A DNA stretch of 64,000 nt, taken from NCBI GenBank assembly GCA_933228675.1, contig OW121743.1:87142768-87206767 (forward strand), given 5' to 3'. This DNA comes from Stomorhina lunata (Eukaryota; Arthropoda; Insecta; Diptera; Rhiniidae). The position numbers and the translations under genes are program-made. The stretch's first letter is position 1. The number at the start of each line of letters is the position of its first letter. Under the pieces are notes generated by a model, which worked only from the letters and a program-made list of their open reading frames with translations, was not told where the DNA came from and did no database searches. Below, one piece after another: positions 24,360 through 37,715 of this stretch.

Positions 24360-27300
24360 TTTACAAAAAAATTTTCGATACAAAATAGAAAATTTTTGGT
24401 ATACAATTTTTTTATTGAAAATTTTTGTTACGAAATTCGATATAAAAATTGTTTAATAAAAAATTTTCGGTACAAAATTTTTGAAAAGAAAATTTTTGTT
24501 ACAACATTTTATAATAGAAATTTTTTACTAAAAAAATTTTTGAATAAAATTTTTTTTATAGAATATTTTTTCATAGAAAATTTTAGATAAAAAATTTTTT
24601 AAATGGAAAATTTTAGATACCAAATTTTTGAATAGAAAATTTTAGATACAAAATTTTTAATAGAAAATTTTACATACAAAATTTTTGAATAGAAAATTTT
24701 AGATACAAAATTTTTTAAAACAAAGTTTTAAGTACAAAATTTTTGAATAGAAAATTTTGGGCATAAAATTTTTTAATAGAAAATTTTTGGTACAAAATTT
24801 TATAATAAAAAATTTTCGCTACAAAATTTTTCAATAGAAAATTTTCGCTACAATTTTGGGTACAAAATTTTTAAATAGAAAATTTTCGGTACAAAATTTT
24901 TCTGTACAAAATATTTGGAATAGAAAATTTTTGGTTCAAAATTTTTGAATGGCAAATTTTGGGTACAAAATTTTTTAATATAAAATTTTCAATACAAAAT
25001 TTTTTAATAGAAAATTTTCGTTACAAATTTTTTTAATAAAAAAATTTTCCTTATAAAAATTTTTAAATAAATAATGTTTGGTACAAAACTTTTCAATAGA
25101 AAATGTTTGGTACAAAATTTTATTATAGAAAATTTTCGCTACAAAATTTTTCAATAGAAAATTTTCGGTACAAAATTTTTAAATAGAAAATTTTCGGTAC
25201 AAAATTTTTGGGTTCAAAATATTTGGAATAGAAAATTTTGGGTACAAAATATTTGAAATAGAAAATTTTGGGTTCTAAATTTTTGAATGGCAAATTTTGG
25301 GTACAAAATTTTTTAATATAAAATTTTCAGTAGAAAATTTGTTAATAGAAAGTTTTCGGTACAAATTTTTTTAATAAAAAAAATTTTTCTTATAAAAATT
25401 TTTAAATAAATAATGTTTAGAACAAAATTTTTTAATAGAAAATTTTTGGTACAAAATGTTTTTTTAGAGAATTTTCGGTACAAAATATTTTAAAAGGAAA
25501 TTTTCGATACAAAATTTTTTAACAGAAAATTTTCATTACAAAATTTTTTGATAGAAAATTTTTGGTACAAAATTTTTTATTAGAAAATTTTCGGTACAAC
25601 ATTTTTTAAGAGAAATTTTTCGGTACAAAATTTTTTTAATAGCAAATCTTTAGTACATTTTTTTTTTAATAAAAAAATTTCGTTATGAACATTTTTAAAT
25701 AGAAAATTTTCGTTACAAAACTTTTTTATAAAAAATTTTCGTTACAAAATTTGTTAATAGAAAATTTTTGGTACAAAATTTTTTAATAGAACATTTTTGG
25801 TACAAAACTTTTTTAAAAAAAATTTTCGGTACAAAATTTTTTTAAAGAAAATTTTTGGTACAAAATATTTTGATAGAAAATTTCGGCATAAAATTTTATA
25901 ATAAAAAAAATCGTTATAAAATTTTTGCTGAAGATTTTTGTTACAAAATTTTTAATTGAAAATTTTTGGTATAAAATTTTTAATACAAAATTTTTGGTAC
26001 AAAATTTTTTTAAATAAAATTTTTGGTACAAAATTTTTTAATAGAAAATTTTCGGTACAAAATTTATGAATAAAAAATTTTTTGATGGAAAGTTTTTTTA
26101 ATGGAAAATTTTCAGTACAAAATTTTTGAATAAAAAATTTATGGTACAACATTTTTCAATAAAAAGTTTTCGGTACAAAACTTTTTAATAGAAAATTTTC
26201 GGTACACAATTTTTTAATAGAAAATTTTCGGTACAAAATTTTTGAATAGAAAATTTTCAGTAAAAAAGTTTGTTATTAAAAATTTTTGGTACAAAATTTT
26301 TTTAAAAATTTTTGGTACAAAATTTTTTTAAAAAATTTTGTTTACAAACTTTTTTATTTGAATATTTTTTAATACAAAATTTTCTTATAATAAATTTTCG
26401 GTACAAAATTTTTTAATATAAAATTTTCGGTACTAAATTTTTTAATACAAAATTTTCGGTACTAAATTTTTTAATTTTTTCGATACAATTTTTTTTTTTT
26501 TTCAATTTTCGGTAAAAAATTTTTCAATAGAAAGTTTTTGATGTAAAATTTTTTAATAGAAAATTTTCGGCACAAATTTTTTTTACACTATTTTTTTAAC
26601 AGAAAGTATCCGGTACAAAATTTTTTTATAAAAAGTTATCGGGACAAAATTTTTTTATTAAAAATTATCGGCACAAAATTTTTTTAAAGAAAATTTTCGT
26701 TACAAAATTTTTTACTATCAAATTTTTGGTAATTTTTTTTAATAAAAAAATTTCGTTATAAAAATTTTCAATACAAAAATTTTTTTAAAGAAAATTTTTG
26801 GTGCTTTTTAATATCAAATTTTTGGTACACAATTTTTAAATATGAAATTTAGTACAAAATATTTTTAATACAAAATTTTCGGTACAATATTTTTTAATAG
26901 CAAATTTTTGGTACAAAATTTTTGGATAGAAAATTTTCGATACAAAATTTTTTAATAGAAAATTTTCGGTACAAAATTATTTTTTATGGAAAATTTTCTG
27001 GTACAAAATTTTTTTATATAGAAAATTTTTGGTACAATTTTTTTTTTAAAGAAGAGTTTTGATACAAAGTTTTATAATAGAAAATTGTCGGTACAAAATT
27101 TGTTTATAAAAAATTTTCGGTACAATATTTTTTATGGAAAATTTTCGATACAAAATTTTTATATATAGAAAGTTTTTGGTACAACATTTTTTAATAGAAA
27201 ATTTTCGTTACAAAATTTTTTTTATAGAAAATTTTTTAACAGAAAATTTTTGGTACAAAATTTTTTTATAGAAAAATTTTCGGTACAAAATTTTTTTATA

Positions 27301-27520
27301 GAAAAATTTTCGGTACAAAATTTTTTTATAGAAAATTTCCGGTACAGCATTTTTAAGAGAAAATTTTCGGTACAAAATTTTTTAATAAAAAATATTCGAT
27401 ACAAAATTTTTTCATAGAAAAATTTTGGTAGCAAATTTTTTATAGAAAATTTTCGTACAAAATTTTTTAGTAGAAAAGTTTCGGTACAAAATTTTTTAAT
27501 AGAAAATTTGCGATACGAAT
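24360..27520 (+). repeat. 29-bp minisatellite array, family F3
   Basis: The unit reads GGTAC, A4T6, AATAG, A4T4, C; about 105 units by length. Copies are diverged, with frequent CGGTAC/TGGTAC/CAGTAC/CGTTAC alternatives in spacer 2 and variable T-tract lengths. Open frames inside (24396-24590, 25813-26152, 27222-27434) are translations of the repeat rich in Lys, Phe, Ile and Asn, not genes. Confidence 0.95.
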
Positions 27521-28529
27521 ATTATTGTACTATGGGTACCAAAACTCATGAAAATAATTGTTTAACTTAAAATATTTTTTTTATGATTTACTACTAGTAG
27601 TTAGTATTTTTTCAAGAACAGATATGAAAAAAATAGTATAAAAACTTTACTCTTTTAAAGTGATAAAAAAAAATTGCACTATGATTGTTTTGTTTCGCTT
27701 TTATTTCCTCTGTAATTTTTTTTACATCTCCCCCATAAAACACTTTGCACTTTTTTTTTACCAAATATACCGACATTGAAAAAAATAACGAATATTTGTT
27801 AAGCAAACCCCCTTTGATGATTGTATGTTTTTCTGGGAGAAATTTTTTTTCTTTGTTTATTTTCAAAAAGCCAACATTAAAGGAGGAAATCTCGTTGGCG
27901 CAAATGTGCAATAAACTACATTTGTTAAGAAACAAAACAGCAGCTGTACATTAAAGGAAAACTGTGAGTAAAAAAATTATTCTTCGAACGAAAGTGTGAA
28001 CGGCAGCAGTAGCTAACAACAACACATGTTTCTAATAAACAAATGCAACAACTTTAGAAAAAAATATGTACCTTCAAATATTTGTGTATACACAAACTTG
28101 TAGAAAAGGCAACACAATATTTCTTAACAAAACTCTTGTACAAAAACTTGTACCTGGGCTCTGCCTGCATCCAATAGCCACCCCCTTGTTGTAGTAAATT
28201 TTCACAAATTCAATTGTATTTACAGCAGAATTGTACGTGAAATATTTGTTTGTTTCGATGCATCGTTATGAATTATGGAAACATGGCAATATATTCCATT
28301 CCAGCTCCATTCCCATATTGTTATAGTAAAGCTCCAGTCTACAACAGAGTATATTTGATAAATGTTCGATGGGCAAAAAATATTCACAAGGTAAAATAGA
28401 GAAAAAGGGAGGAAGAGATACCACTCATGTTTTACAATTGAATAGAATACGCCAATTGACTTGGGCGATACACAATTTAAAATTCTCATAAAGTGATTGT
28501 GTTACAGGGATGTAACGTATGTTTTCACT
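27521..28529. other. Unique stretch between arrays F3 and F4
   Basis: Less repetitive and somewhat richer in GC than its neighbours. It holds a 107-codon minus-strand frame (27612-27935) with an antisense frame over it, and an 89-codon frame at 28220-28489. Neither shows a domain, signal or homologous pattern I recognise. Confidence 0.5.
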
Positions 28530-31500
28530 TGATTTTTTAACGAAAATTTTTCTATCAACAAAACTTTTAACAAAATTTTTCTTCAAAAAATATTTGTTAA
28601 CGAAAGTTTTTTTGTAAGAAAAATTTTTTTACGAACATTTTTTTATGAGAAAAATACTTTAACGAAAATTTTTCTATGAAAAAATTTTTTAACGAAAATT
28701 TTTCTATTAGAAAAATTTTGGTTAAAAAATTTTTCTATAAGAAAAATTTTCGTTAAATTTTTTTTTTTATAGAAAAATTTTGGTTAAAAAATTTGTATAA
28801 GAAAAATTTTTTAACGAAAATTTTTCTATAAGAAACATTTTTAACGAAAGTTTTTCTATAAGAAAAAATTTTTAACGAAAATTTTTCTATAAGAAAAATT
28901 TTTTAACGAAAATTTTTCTATAAGAAAAATTTTTTAACGAAAATTTTTCTATAAGAAAAATTTTTTAACGAAAATTTTTCTATAAGAAAAATTTTTTAAC
29001 GAAAATTTTTCTATAAGAAAAATTTTTTAACGAAAATTTTTCTATAAGAAAAATTTTTTAACGAAAATTTTTCTATAAGAAAAATTTTTTAATGAAAATT
29101 TTTCTATAAGAAAAATTTTTTAATGAAAATTTTTCTATAAGAAAAATTTTTTAATGAAAATTTTTCTATAAGAAAAATTTTTTAATGAAAATTTTTCTAT
29201 AAGAAAAATTTTTTAATGAAAATTTTTCTATAAGAAAAATTTTTTAATGAAAATTTTTCTATAAGAAAAATTTTTAATGAAAATTTTTTTATAAAAAAAA
29301 TTTTCTAACGAAAATTTTTCTATAAGAATAATTTTTAACCGAAAATTTTTCTATAAGAAAAATTTTTCTATAAGAAAAATTTTTCTATAAGAAAAAATTT
29401 TTAACGAAATTTTTTCTATAAGAAAAATTTTCGTTAAAAAAAAATTTCTATAAGAAAAATTTTTTAACGAAAATTTTTCTATAAGAAAAATTTTTTAACG
29501 AAAATTTTTCTATAAGAAAAATTTTTTAACGAAAATTTTTCTATAAGAAAAATTTTTTAACGAAAATTTTTCTATAAGAAAAATTTTTTAACGAAAATTT
29601 TTCTATAAGAAAAATTTTTTAACGAAAATTTTTCTATAAGAAAAATTTTTTAACGAACATTTTTCTATAAGAAAAATTTGTTAACGAAAATTTTTCTATA
29701 AGAAAAATTTGTTAACGAAAATTTTTCTATAAGAAAAATTTGTTAACAAAAATTTTTCTATAAGAAATATTTTTTTAAGAAAAATTTTCTATAAGACAAA
29801 TTTTTTAACGAAAAAAAAAATTTTATAAGAAAAATTTTTTAACAAAAATTTTTCTATAAGAAAAACTTTTTAACAAAAATTTTTCTATAAGAAAAATTTT
29901 TTAACGAAAATTTTTCTATAAGAAAAATTTTTTAACGAAAACTTTTCTATAAGAAAAATTTTTGAACGAAAATTTTTCTATAAGAAAAATTTTTTTAAGA
30001 AAATTTTTTATAAGAAAAATTTCTTAACGAAAATTTTTGTATAAGAAAAATTTTTTAACGAAAATTTTTCTATAAGAAAAATTTTTAAACGGAAATTTTT
30101 CTATAAGAAAAATTTTTTAACGAAAATTGTTCTATAAGAAAAATTTTTTAACGAAAATTTTTCTAAAGAAAAATTTTTTAACGAAAATTTTTCTAAAGAA
30201 AAATTTTTTAACGAAATTTTTTCTAAAGAAAAATTTTTTAACGAAAATTTTTCTAAAGAAAAATTTTTTAACGAAAATTTTTCTATAAGAAAATTTTTTA
30301 ACGAAAATTTTTCTATAAGAAAAATTTTTTAACGAAAATTTTTCTATAAGAAAAATTTTTAACGAAAATTTTTCTATAAGAAAAATTTGTTAACGAAAAT
30401 TTTTCTATAAGAAAAATTTGTTAACGAAAATTTTTCTAAAAGAAAAATTTGTTAACCAAAATTTTTTTATAAGAAAAATTTGTTAACGAAAATTTTTCTA
30501 TAAGAAAAGTTGTTAACGAAAATTTTTCTATAAGAAAAATTTGTTAACGAAAATTTTTCTATAAGAAAATTTTTTAACAAAAATTTTTGTATAAGAAAAA
30601 TTTTTTAACAAAAATTTTTGTATAAGAAAAATTTTTGAACAAAAATTTTTGTATAAGAAAAATTTTTAACGAAAATTTTTCTATAAGAAAAATTTTTTAA
30701 CGAAAATTTTTCTATAAGAAAAATTTTTTAACGAAAATTTTTCTATAAGAAAAATTTTTTAACGAAAATTTTTCTATAAGAAAAGTTTTTTAACGAAAAT
30801 TTTTCTATAAGAAAAATTTGTTAACGAAAATTTTTCTATAAGAAAAATTTGTTAACAAAAATTTTTCTATAAGAAAATTTTTGAGCGAAAATTTTTCTAT
30901 AAGAAAAATTTTTTAACAAAAATTTTTCTATAAGAAAAATTTTTGAACAAAAATTTTTTATAAGAAAAATTTTTTAACAAAAATTTTTGTATAAGAAAAA
31001 TTTTTTAACAAAAATTTTTCTATAAGAAAAATTTTTTTAAGAAAATTTTTTATAAGAAAAATTTCTTAACGAAAATTTTTGTATAAGAAAAATTTTTTAA
31101 CGAAAATTTTTCTATAAGAAAAATTTTTAAACGAAAATTTTTCTATAAGAAAAATTTTTTAACGAAAATTTTTCTATAAGAAAAATTTTTTACCGAAAAT
31201 TTTTCTATAAGAAAAATTTTTTACCGAAAATTTTTCTATAAGAAAAATTTTTAACTAAAATTTTTCTATAAGAAAAATTTTTTAACGAAAATTTTTCTAT
31301 AAGAAAAATTTTTTAACGAAAATTTTTCTATAAGAAAATTTTTGAACGAAAATTTTTCTATAAGAAAAATGTTTTAACAAAAATTTTTGTATAAGAAAAA
31401 TTTTTTAACAAAAATTTTTGTATAAGAAAAATTTTTGAACAAAAATTTTTGTATAAGAAAAATTTTTTAACGAAAATTTTTATATAAGAAAAATTTTTAA

Positions 31501-32022
31501 CGAAAATTTTTCTGTAAGAAAAATTTTTTAACGAAAATTTTTCTATAAGAAAAATATTTTTAACAAAAATTTTTCTATAAGAAAAATTTTTTAACGAAAA
31601 TTTTTCTATAAGAAAAATTTTTAAACGAAAATTTTTCTATAAGAAAAATTTTTTAACGAAAATTCTTCTATAAGGAAAATTTTTTAACGAAAATTTTTCT
31701 ATAAGGAAATTTTTTTAACGAAATTTTTTCTATAAGAAACATTTTTTAACGAAAATTTTTCAAGAAGAAAAAATTTTTAACGAAAATTTTTCCATAAGAA
31801 AAATTTTTTAAGGAAAATTTTTCTATAAGAATAATTTTTTAACGAAAATTTTTCTATAAGAAAAATTTTTTAAAAAAAATTTTGCTATACGAAATATTTT
31901 TTAACAAAAATTTGTCTATAAGAAAAATTTTTGAACGAAAATTTTTCTATAAGAAAAATTTTTGAACGAAAATTTTTCTATAAGAAAAATTTTTGAACGA
32001 AAATTTTTCTATAAGAAAAAAC
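28530..32022 (+). repeat. 31-bp minisatellite array, family F4
   Basis: The unit reads CTATAAG, A5T6, AACG, A4T5; about 112 units. Long runs are almost identical, such as 28870-29080 and 29455-29640. Variant blocks are clustered: AATG for AACG in consecutive units at about 29085-29275, GTTAACG at 29665-29755 and 30370-30550, AACAAA near 30580-30660 and 30900-31020. A block starting TTTTTTAAGA at 29991 recurs at 31033 (offset 1042 bp), indicating higher-order duplication. Confidence 0.97.
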
Positions 32023-32459
32023 CTATACAGAATATAAAGTAAAAAAGAATTGATTCCTTTAAATGTCTATTTCATTTTATTTAATACAGGTTCTAGCTTT
32101 TCCTAACTAAACAAAACGTAACAAGTAACTTATGTTGTTAAGTGCTAGAATGTTTGTTTCCTTTATTTCTAAATTACTATTTTTTGTTTGTTTTAAGTTT
32201 ATTAAATTTTTAGAATTCAACAGACCTTCTTCTGAATACTAACAACTTTTATTTATTTCTACAGAAAGTTTCTAGATATTTTTTTTTTGTTCAAATTTGT
32301 TAAAATAGTTATATATTTTTTGTGTTTTTACTTGCACAATAATAAAGCTTTCGAAAAAAAACTTTCACTTTAACAAATACAAATTTAATTTGAAAATTGT
32401 GGGGAATTTTTAGAAATATGAAGTGAAAGTGATAAATATAGAAGAAATAACACAAACCG
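32023..32459. other. AT-rich stretch, nothing recognised
   Basis: No repeat or coding region supported between array F4 and the next TIR element. Confidence 0.5.
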
Positions 32460-33766
32460 CCCAGCAAAACTTTGGTAATGGCAAGTACTCTGATAACTGG
32501 TTACCTTGTAACGACTACAATATACCATCCGAATAAATAATAAGTTATTACAGAAGTACTTATTTGTAATTTAGATGGTAATTCAAACTGAATGGCCCCG
32601 GTTCAAATCCCACCAAGGGCAACAATTTTTTTTAGTTTTTTTTTATTAAAAGAGTCTTTTTAAATGATTTTTGAATTTTAAGAACTTAAATATTATCTTC
32701 TGTAAAAAAATTGTAAAACTAACTCACGTTAATGAAAAAATACCATCATGAGTCAATTTTGATTATGTAGGGGATGTTGAATACCAAACACGATTCTAAT
32801 TGGTCTTAACTTGGTAAGCCCAACTTATCTGGGTCATCCTTCATCTCAACTGTGGACACACACCTCCTCATGGTATCACCCGGGGAGCTAGTTTAACACC
32901 CATTAATATTGTGAGTTAACATGTTCCGAGAGTTGTCTCATAAGTTCGATAAAAATGGGTTAGGATTACGGGCTAGTAACCCTCTCTTGAAAAAAAATAC
33001 AATGAAGAGGATAAAATTAGAATTGAAATGTCCCACTACCTAATATTAGAGGAGGATGTCCGAAACTTCGATAGAAAGATCAAGTAGAGGAACATTTTTC
33101 AAAGCTTGGCCTATAAAATTGGAGAATATTCGCACAAGATCGAAATCCATGGAATTCTAAAATATGCTCGGACTTTGACCTTAACAGGTTGTAACATTTA
33201 AGTAAGTAAGAGTCAATCTTATGTAAAAACTTATACGAAAAAGAAGATTTAAATTGTTTAAGTTTTAAAATAATTTTAAAAAAGTTTTAAAATAATTACA
33301 AAAAATCGTATAAAAATATTTTTCCAAAAATTACAACAAAGCAAAAAAAAAAGCAGGGAAAAACAAAGTTATTTTCACATGATTTTGGATCTAAAAATAA
33401 AAATTGTTTATATTAATTATAAACTGCTAAGTTTTCAACATATAAAGTAGCTCAGTGGAAGAGTCTCTGCCTAGCAGTCGGAGGGTCTGGGTTCGAGCCC
33501 CCATGGGATCATAAAAAAAATTTTGTATTTCGTTTAAAAATATATGTTTTTAATAAAACAACAACAAAAAAAGTTGTTGCTGTTGTTGTTGCTTTCAAAT
33601 TGCTTACACAAGTCATTACTTTTCTGCAATTGGTAAGTACTTGCCTCCAATGGCATCCCCATGTTAATGTAATGACTTAAACAGCGAATGAGTAAGTAGT
33701 TCGTGTTCAATAGTTTAACTGTTTAACTGTTTAACTCATTATTTGGTAATGAAAAGTTTTACTGGG
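32460..33766 (+). mobile_element. TIR element with tRNA-like segment, copy 2
   Basis: Uninterrupted copy of the element at 16009-17912: left end CCCAGCAAAACTTTGGTAAT, right end AATGAAAAGTTTTACTGGG. Length 1307 bp. Apart from small indels and scattered substitutions it matches copy 1, and it gives the empty site for the foldback there. The left region has GGTTCAAATCCCACCAAGGG; the right has the tRNA-like segment at 33445-33506 followed by CATAAAAA and a (CAA)/(GTT) microsatellite. No coding capacity. Confidence 0.8.
33445..33506 (+). other. tRNA-like segment (pol III A and B boxes)
   Basis: A box TAGCTCAGTGG at 33448-33458 and B box GGTTCGAGCCC at 33490-33500, 42 bases apart. The T-arm pairs better (GGGTTCGAGCCC) than in copy 1. 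The anticodon stem is imperfect. It may keep an internal pol III promoter, but no terminator-bounded tRNA is evident. Confidence 0.65.
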
Positions 33767-34705
33767 CGGGTAGCTCAAATGAAAATCGAACAATTTTGAT
33801 TTTAAAACTTCAGCAATGTCATCCAATGAGATTTTTTTTCACTTTTTCATTTTTTGTTTATAAAAATTTAAATTCTTGGTAAATTAAATTTTTGATAAAT
33901 ATAATTTTGAGTGCAAAATAACACAAAGAATAAATTAAAAGAAATGATTTAATGATGTGTACAAATAAAGATAAATATTACCAAAATGATATTTTTCTAA
34001 AATTTATTTTAAAGGGTAAAATTGTTGTTTTTCTAAAATTGTTTCATAGCATTTTCTAACATTTCCAATGGCCATTGGGCAATCACAACATTATAACCGA
34101 ACAATTCAATTATTTTCTATTAGGGGTGATTTTGTTTTTGGATATGAATGATATCGTGTTTTATTTACCAAATTTTGAGGTATGTACTTATGTATGTTTT
34201 TGTCCAAATATTTGCAAACCCATTCATGACCATATTTGTGGTATTTTAGTAAATTGCATAAATTACTTAAAATTCTCCTCTTGCTTAAAATTCATTCCAC
34301 ATGACTTCATTAAGGAACATTCAACTAATTTTTCTCTTAAACTAGAATGTTAAAGAGAAAACTTTTGAAAATGTTTCAGTTAGTTTTTCAATTTTATACC
34401 CTACACCACCATAGGGCGGAGGCATAAGGCAAGGTCATTCGTTAAGGCCTACGTATGAAAATAAAAAGATAAACGGCATTTCTGTGCTTTACGGGTGCGC
34501 TTTTCACAATTTCATATATCTTTGGTAATGATAAACTAGACCAGGAGCAATTACTCTATTATCAAAATGTGTTTAACATCCATTTAATGATTTAGCGAAT
34601 GGTCGTTTTGAAAAGTCTTATAAAGAGCGTACACCGCTTTTAATCTAGTTTGAAAACAACTAATGGAGATGACTATCCACTGAAAGAAAGCTAAGGCACA
34701 CACAC
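33767..34705. other. AT-rich stretch with a decayed R800-like end
   Basis: TTATACCCTACACCACCATA at about 34395-34415 resembles the terminal ATACCCTTCACCAC of the ~800-bp repeat. Otherwise nothing is recognised. A 92-codon frame at 34075-34353 has no recognisable domain. Confidence 0.45.
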
Positions 34706-37700
34706 GTGCTGATAAAAAATTTTTCTATACAAAAATTTTCTATAGAAAATTTTTGCAATAAAAAAAAAAATTTTATAGAATAATATAGAATAGACTGACG
34801 AAAAACTTTTCTATAGAAAATTTTTAGATAAAAAAATTTTTCTGGAAAAAATTTTTCGATCAAAAAATTTTTCTATAGAAAATTTTTCGATAAAAAAATT
34901 TTTCTATAGAAAATTTTTCGATAAGAAAAATTGTCTATAGAAAATTTTTCGATAAGAAAAGTTGTCTATAGAAAATTTTTCGATAAAAAAATTTTTCTAT
35001 AAAAAAAATTGGCTATAGAAAATTTTTCGATTTCCAAATTTTTCTATATAAAAATTTTTATACAGAAAATTTTTCGATAAAAAAATGTTCCGTAGAAAAT
35101 TTTTCGATAAAAAAATTTTTATATTGAAAATTTTTCCACAAAAAATTTTCTATAGAAAATTTTTCAACAAAAAGTTTCTATAAAAAATTTTCCGATAAAA
35201 AATTGTTTCTATAGAAAATTTTTTGATAAAACAAAATTTCTGTAGAAAATTTTTCGATCAAAAAGATTTTTCTATATTCGATAAAAAAAAATTTTTCAAT
35301 AGAAAAATTTTCTATAAATAATATTTCTATAGAAAAATTTTCAATAAAAAAATTTTTCTATAGAAAAATTTTCAATAAAAAAATTTTCGATAAAAAATTT
35401 TTCTATAGAAAAATTTTCGATAAAAAAATTTTTCTATAGAAAAATTTTCGATAAAAAAATTTTTCTATAGAAAAATTTTCTTAAAAAAATTTTTCTATAG
35501 AAAAATTTTCGATAAAAAAATTTTTCTATAGAAAAATTTTCGATAAAAAAATTTTTCTATGGAAAAACTTTCGATAAAAAAATGTTTGTATAGAAAAATT
35601 TTCGATAAAAAAATTTTTCTATAGAAAAATTTTCGATAAAAAAATTTTTCTATAGACAAATTTTCGATAAAAAAATTTTCTATAGAAAAATTTTCTATAA
35701 AAAAATTTTTCTATAGAAAAATTTTCAATAAAAAAATTTTTCTATAGATAAATTTTCGATAAAAAAATTTTTCTATAGATAAATTTTAGATAAAAAAAAT
35801 TTTTCTATAGAAAAATTTTCGATAAAAAAATTTTTCTATGGAAAAACTTTCGATAAAAAAATTTTTCTATACAAAAATTTTCGATAAAAAAATTTTTCTA
35901 TACAAAAATTTTCGATAAAAAAATTTTTCTATAGAAAAATTTTCGATAAAAAAATTTTTCTATAGAAAAATTTTCTATAAAAAAATTTTTCTATAGAAAA
36001 ATTTTCGATAAAAAAATTTTTCTATAGAAAAATTTTCGATAAAAAAAATTTTTCTATAGAAAAATTTTCGATAAAAAAATTTTTCTATAGAAAAATTTTC
36101 GATAAAAAAATGTTTCTATAGAAAAATTTTCGATAAAAAAATTTTTCTATAGAAAAATTTTCGATAAAAAAATTTTTCTATAGAAAAATTTTCTTAAAAA
36201 AATTTTTCTATAGAAAAATTTTCGATAAAAAAATTTTTCTATAGAAAAATTTTCGATAAAAAAATTTTTCTATGGAAAAACTTTCGATAAAAAAATTTTT
36301 GTATAGAAAAATTTTCGATAAAAAAATTTTTGTATAAAAAAATTTTCGATAAAAAAATTTTTGTATAGAAAAATTTTCGATAAAAAAATTTTTCTATAGA
36401 AAAATTTTCGATAAAAAAATTTTTCTATGGAAAAATTTTCGATAAAAAAATTTTTCTATAGAAAAATTTTCGATAAAAAAATTTTTCTATAGAAAAATTT
36501 TCGATAAAAAAATTTTTCTATAGAAAAATTTTCGATAAAAAAATTTTTCTATAGAAAAATTTTCGATAAAAAAATTTTTCTATAGAAAAATTTTTTTATC
36601 GGAAAAAATTTTTCTATGGAAAAACTTTCGATAAAAAAATTTTTGTATAGAAAAATTTTCGATAAAAAAATTTTTGTATAGAAAAATTTTCGATAAAAAA
36701 ATTTTTCTATGGAAAAATTTTCGATAAAAAAATTTTTCTATAGAAAAATTTTCGATAAAAAAATTTTTCTATGGAAAAATTTTCGATAAAAAAATTTTTC
36801 TATAGAAAAATTTTCGATAAAAAAATTTTTCTATAGAAAAATTTTCGATAAAAAAATTTTTCTATAGAAAAGTTTTCGATAAAAAAATTTTTCTATAGAA
36901 AAATTTTCGATAAAAAAATTTTTCTATAGAAAAATTTTCGATAAAAAAATTTTTTAATCGAAAATGGTTCGATAAAAAAAACTTCTATAGAAAAGTTTTC
37001 AAAGAAAATATTGTCTATAGAAAATTTTTATATACAAAATTTTTCGATAAAAACAATTTTCTTTAGAAAATTTTTCGAAAAAAAATAAAATTTCAATAGA
37101 AAATTTTTCTATACAAAATGTTTCGACAAAAAAAATATTTTTCGATAAAAAAAATTTTCTATAGACAATTTTTCGATAAAATAATTTTTCTATAGAAAAT
37201 GTTTCGATAAAAGAATTTTTCGATAAAAAAATTTGTCTATAGATATTTTTTCGATAAAAAATTAATCAATAGAAAATTTTTATATAGAAAATATTTCGAT
37301 CAAAAAATTTTTCTATAGAAAAATTTTCGATAAAAAAATTTTTTAATCGAAAATGGTTCGATAAAAAAAACTTCTATAGAAAAGTTTTCAAAGAAAATAT
37401 TGTCTATAGAAAATTTTTATATACAAAATTTTTCGATAAAAACAATTTTCTTTAGAAAATTTTTCGAAAAAAAATAAAATTTCAATAGAAAATTTTTCTA
37501 TACAAAATGTTTCGACAAAAAAAATATTTTTCGATAAAAAAAATTTTCTATAGACAATTTTTCGATAAAATAATTTTTCTATAGAAAATGTTTCGATAAA
37601 AGAATTTTTCGATAAAAAAATTTGTCTATAGATATTTTTTCGATAAAAAATTAATCAATAGAAAATTTTTATATAGAAAATATTTCGATCAAAAAATTTT

Positions 37701-37715
37701 TCTTTAGATAATTTT
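34706..37715 (+). repeat. 31-bp minisatellite array, family F5
   Basis: The unit reads CGAT, A7T5, CTATAG, A5T4; about 97 units. The centre (35330-36940) is highly homogeneous; both edges are diverged. A block with TTTTCTTAAAAAAATT recurs at offset 713 bp (35471 and 36184), exactly 23 units. The right edge contains a tandem duplication of a diverged 389-bp block. Confidence 0.97.
36922..37702 (+). repeat. 389-bp tandem duplication at the edge of F5
   Basis: The diverged block that begins TTTTTTAATCGAAAATGG (36951) and ends at AATATTTCGATCAAAAAATT (about 37310) is repeated immediately, with anchors AAAATGGTTC at 36961 and 37350. I see no difference between the copies by eye, although they are made of irregular units. 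This implies a very recent duplication or an assembly artefact. Confidence 0.9.

Noticed and set aside
27612..27935. 107-codon minus-strand frame
   Set aside because: No domain, biased composition, an overlapping antisense frame; length is not surprising in 64 kb.
28530..32022. CRISPR array
   Set aside because: Repeats are contiguous with no unique spacers, and the context is eukaryotic transposons.
34075..34353. 92-codon frame
   Set aside because: No recognisable motif; AT-rich composition makes such frames common here.
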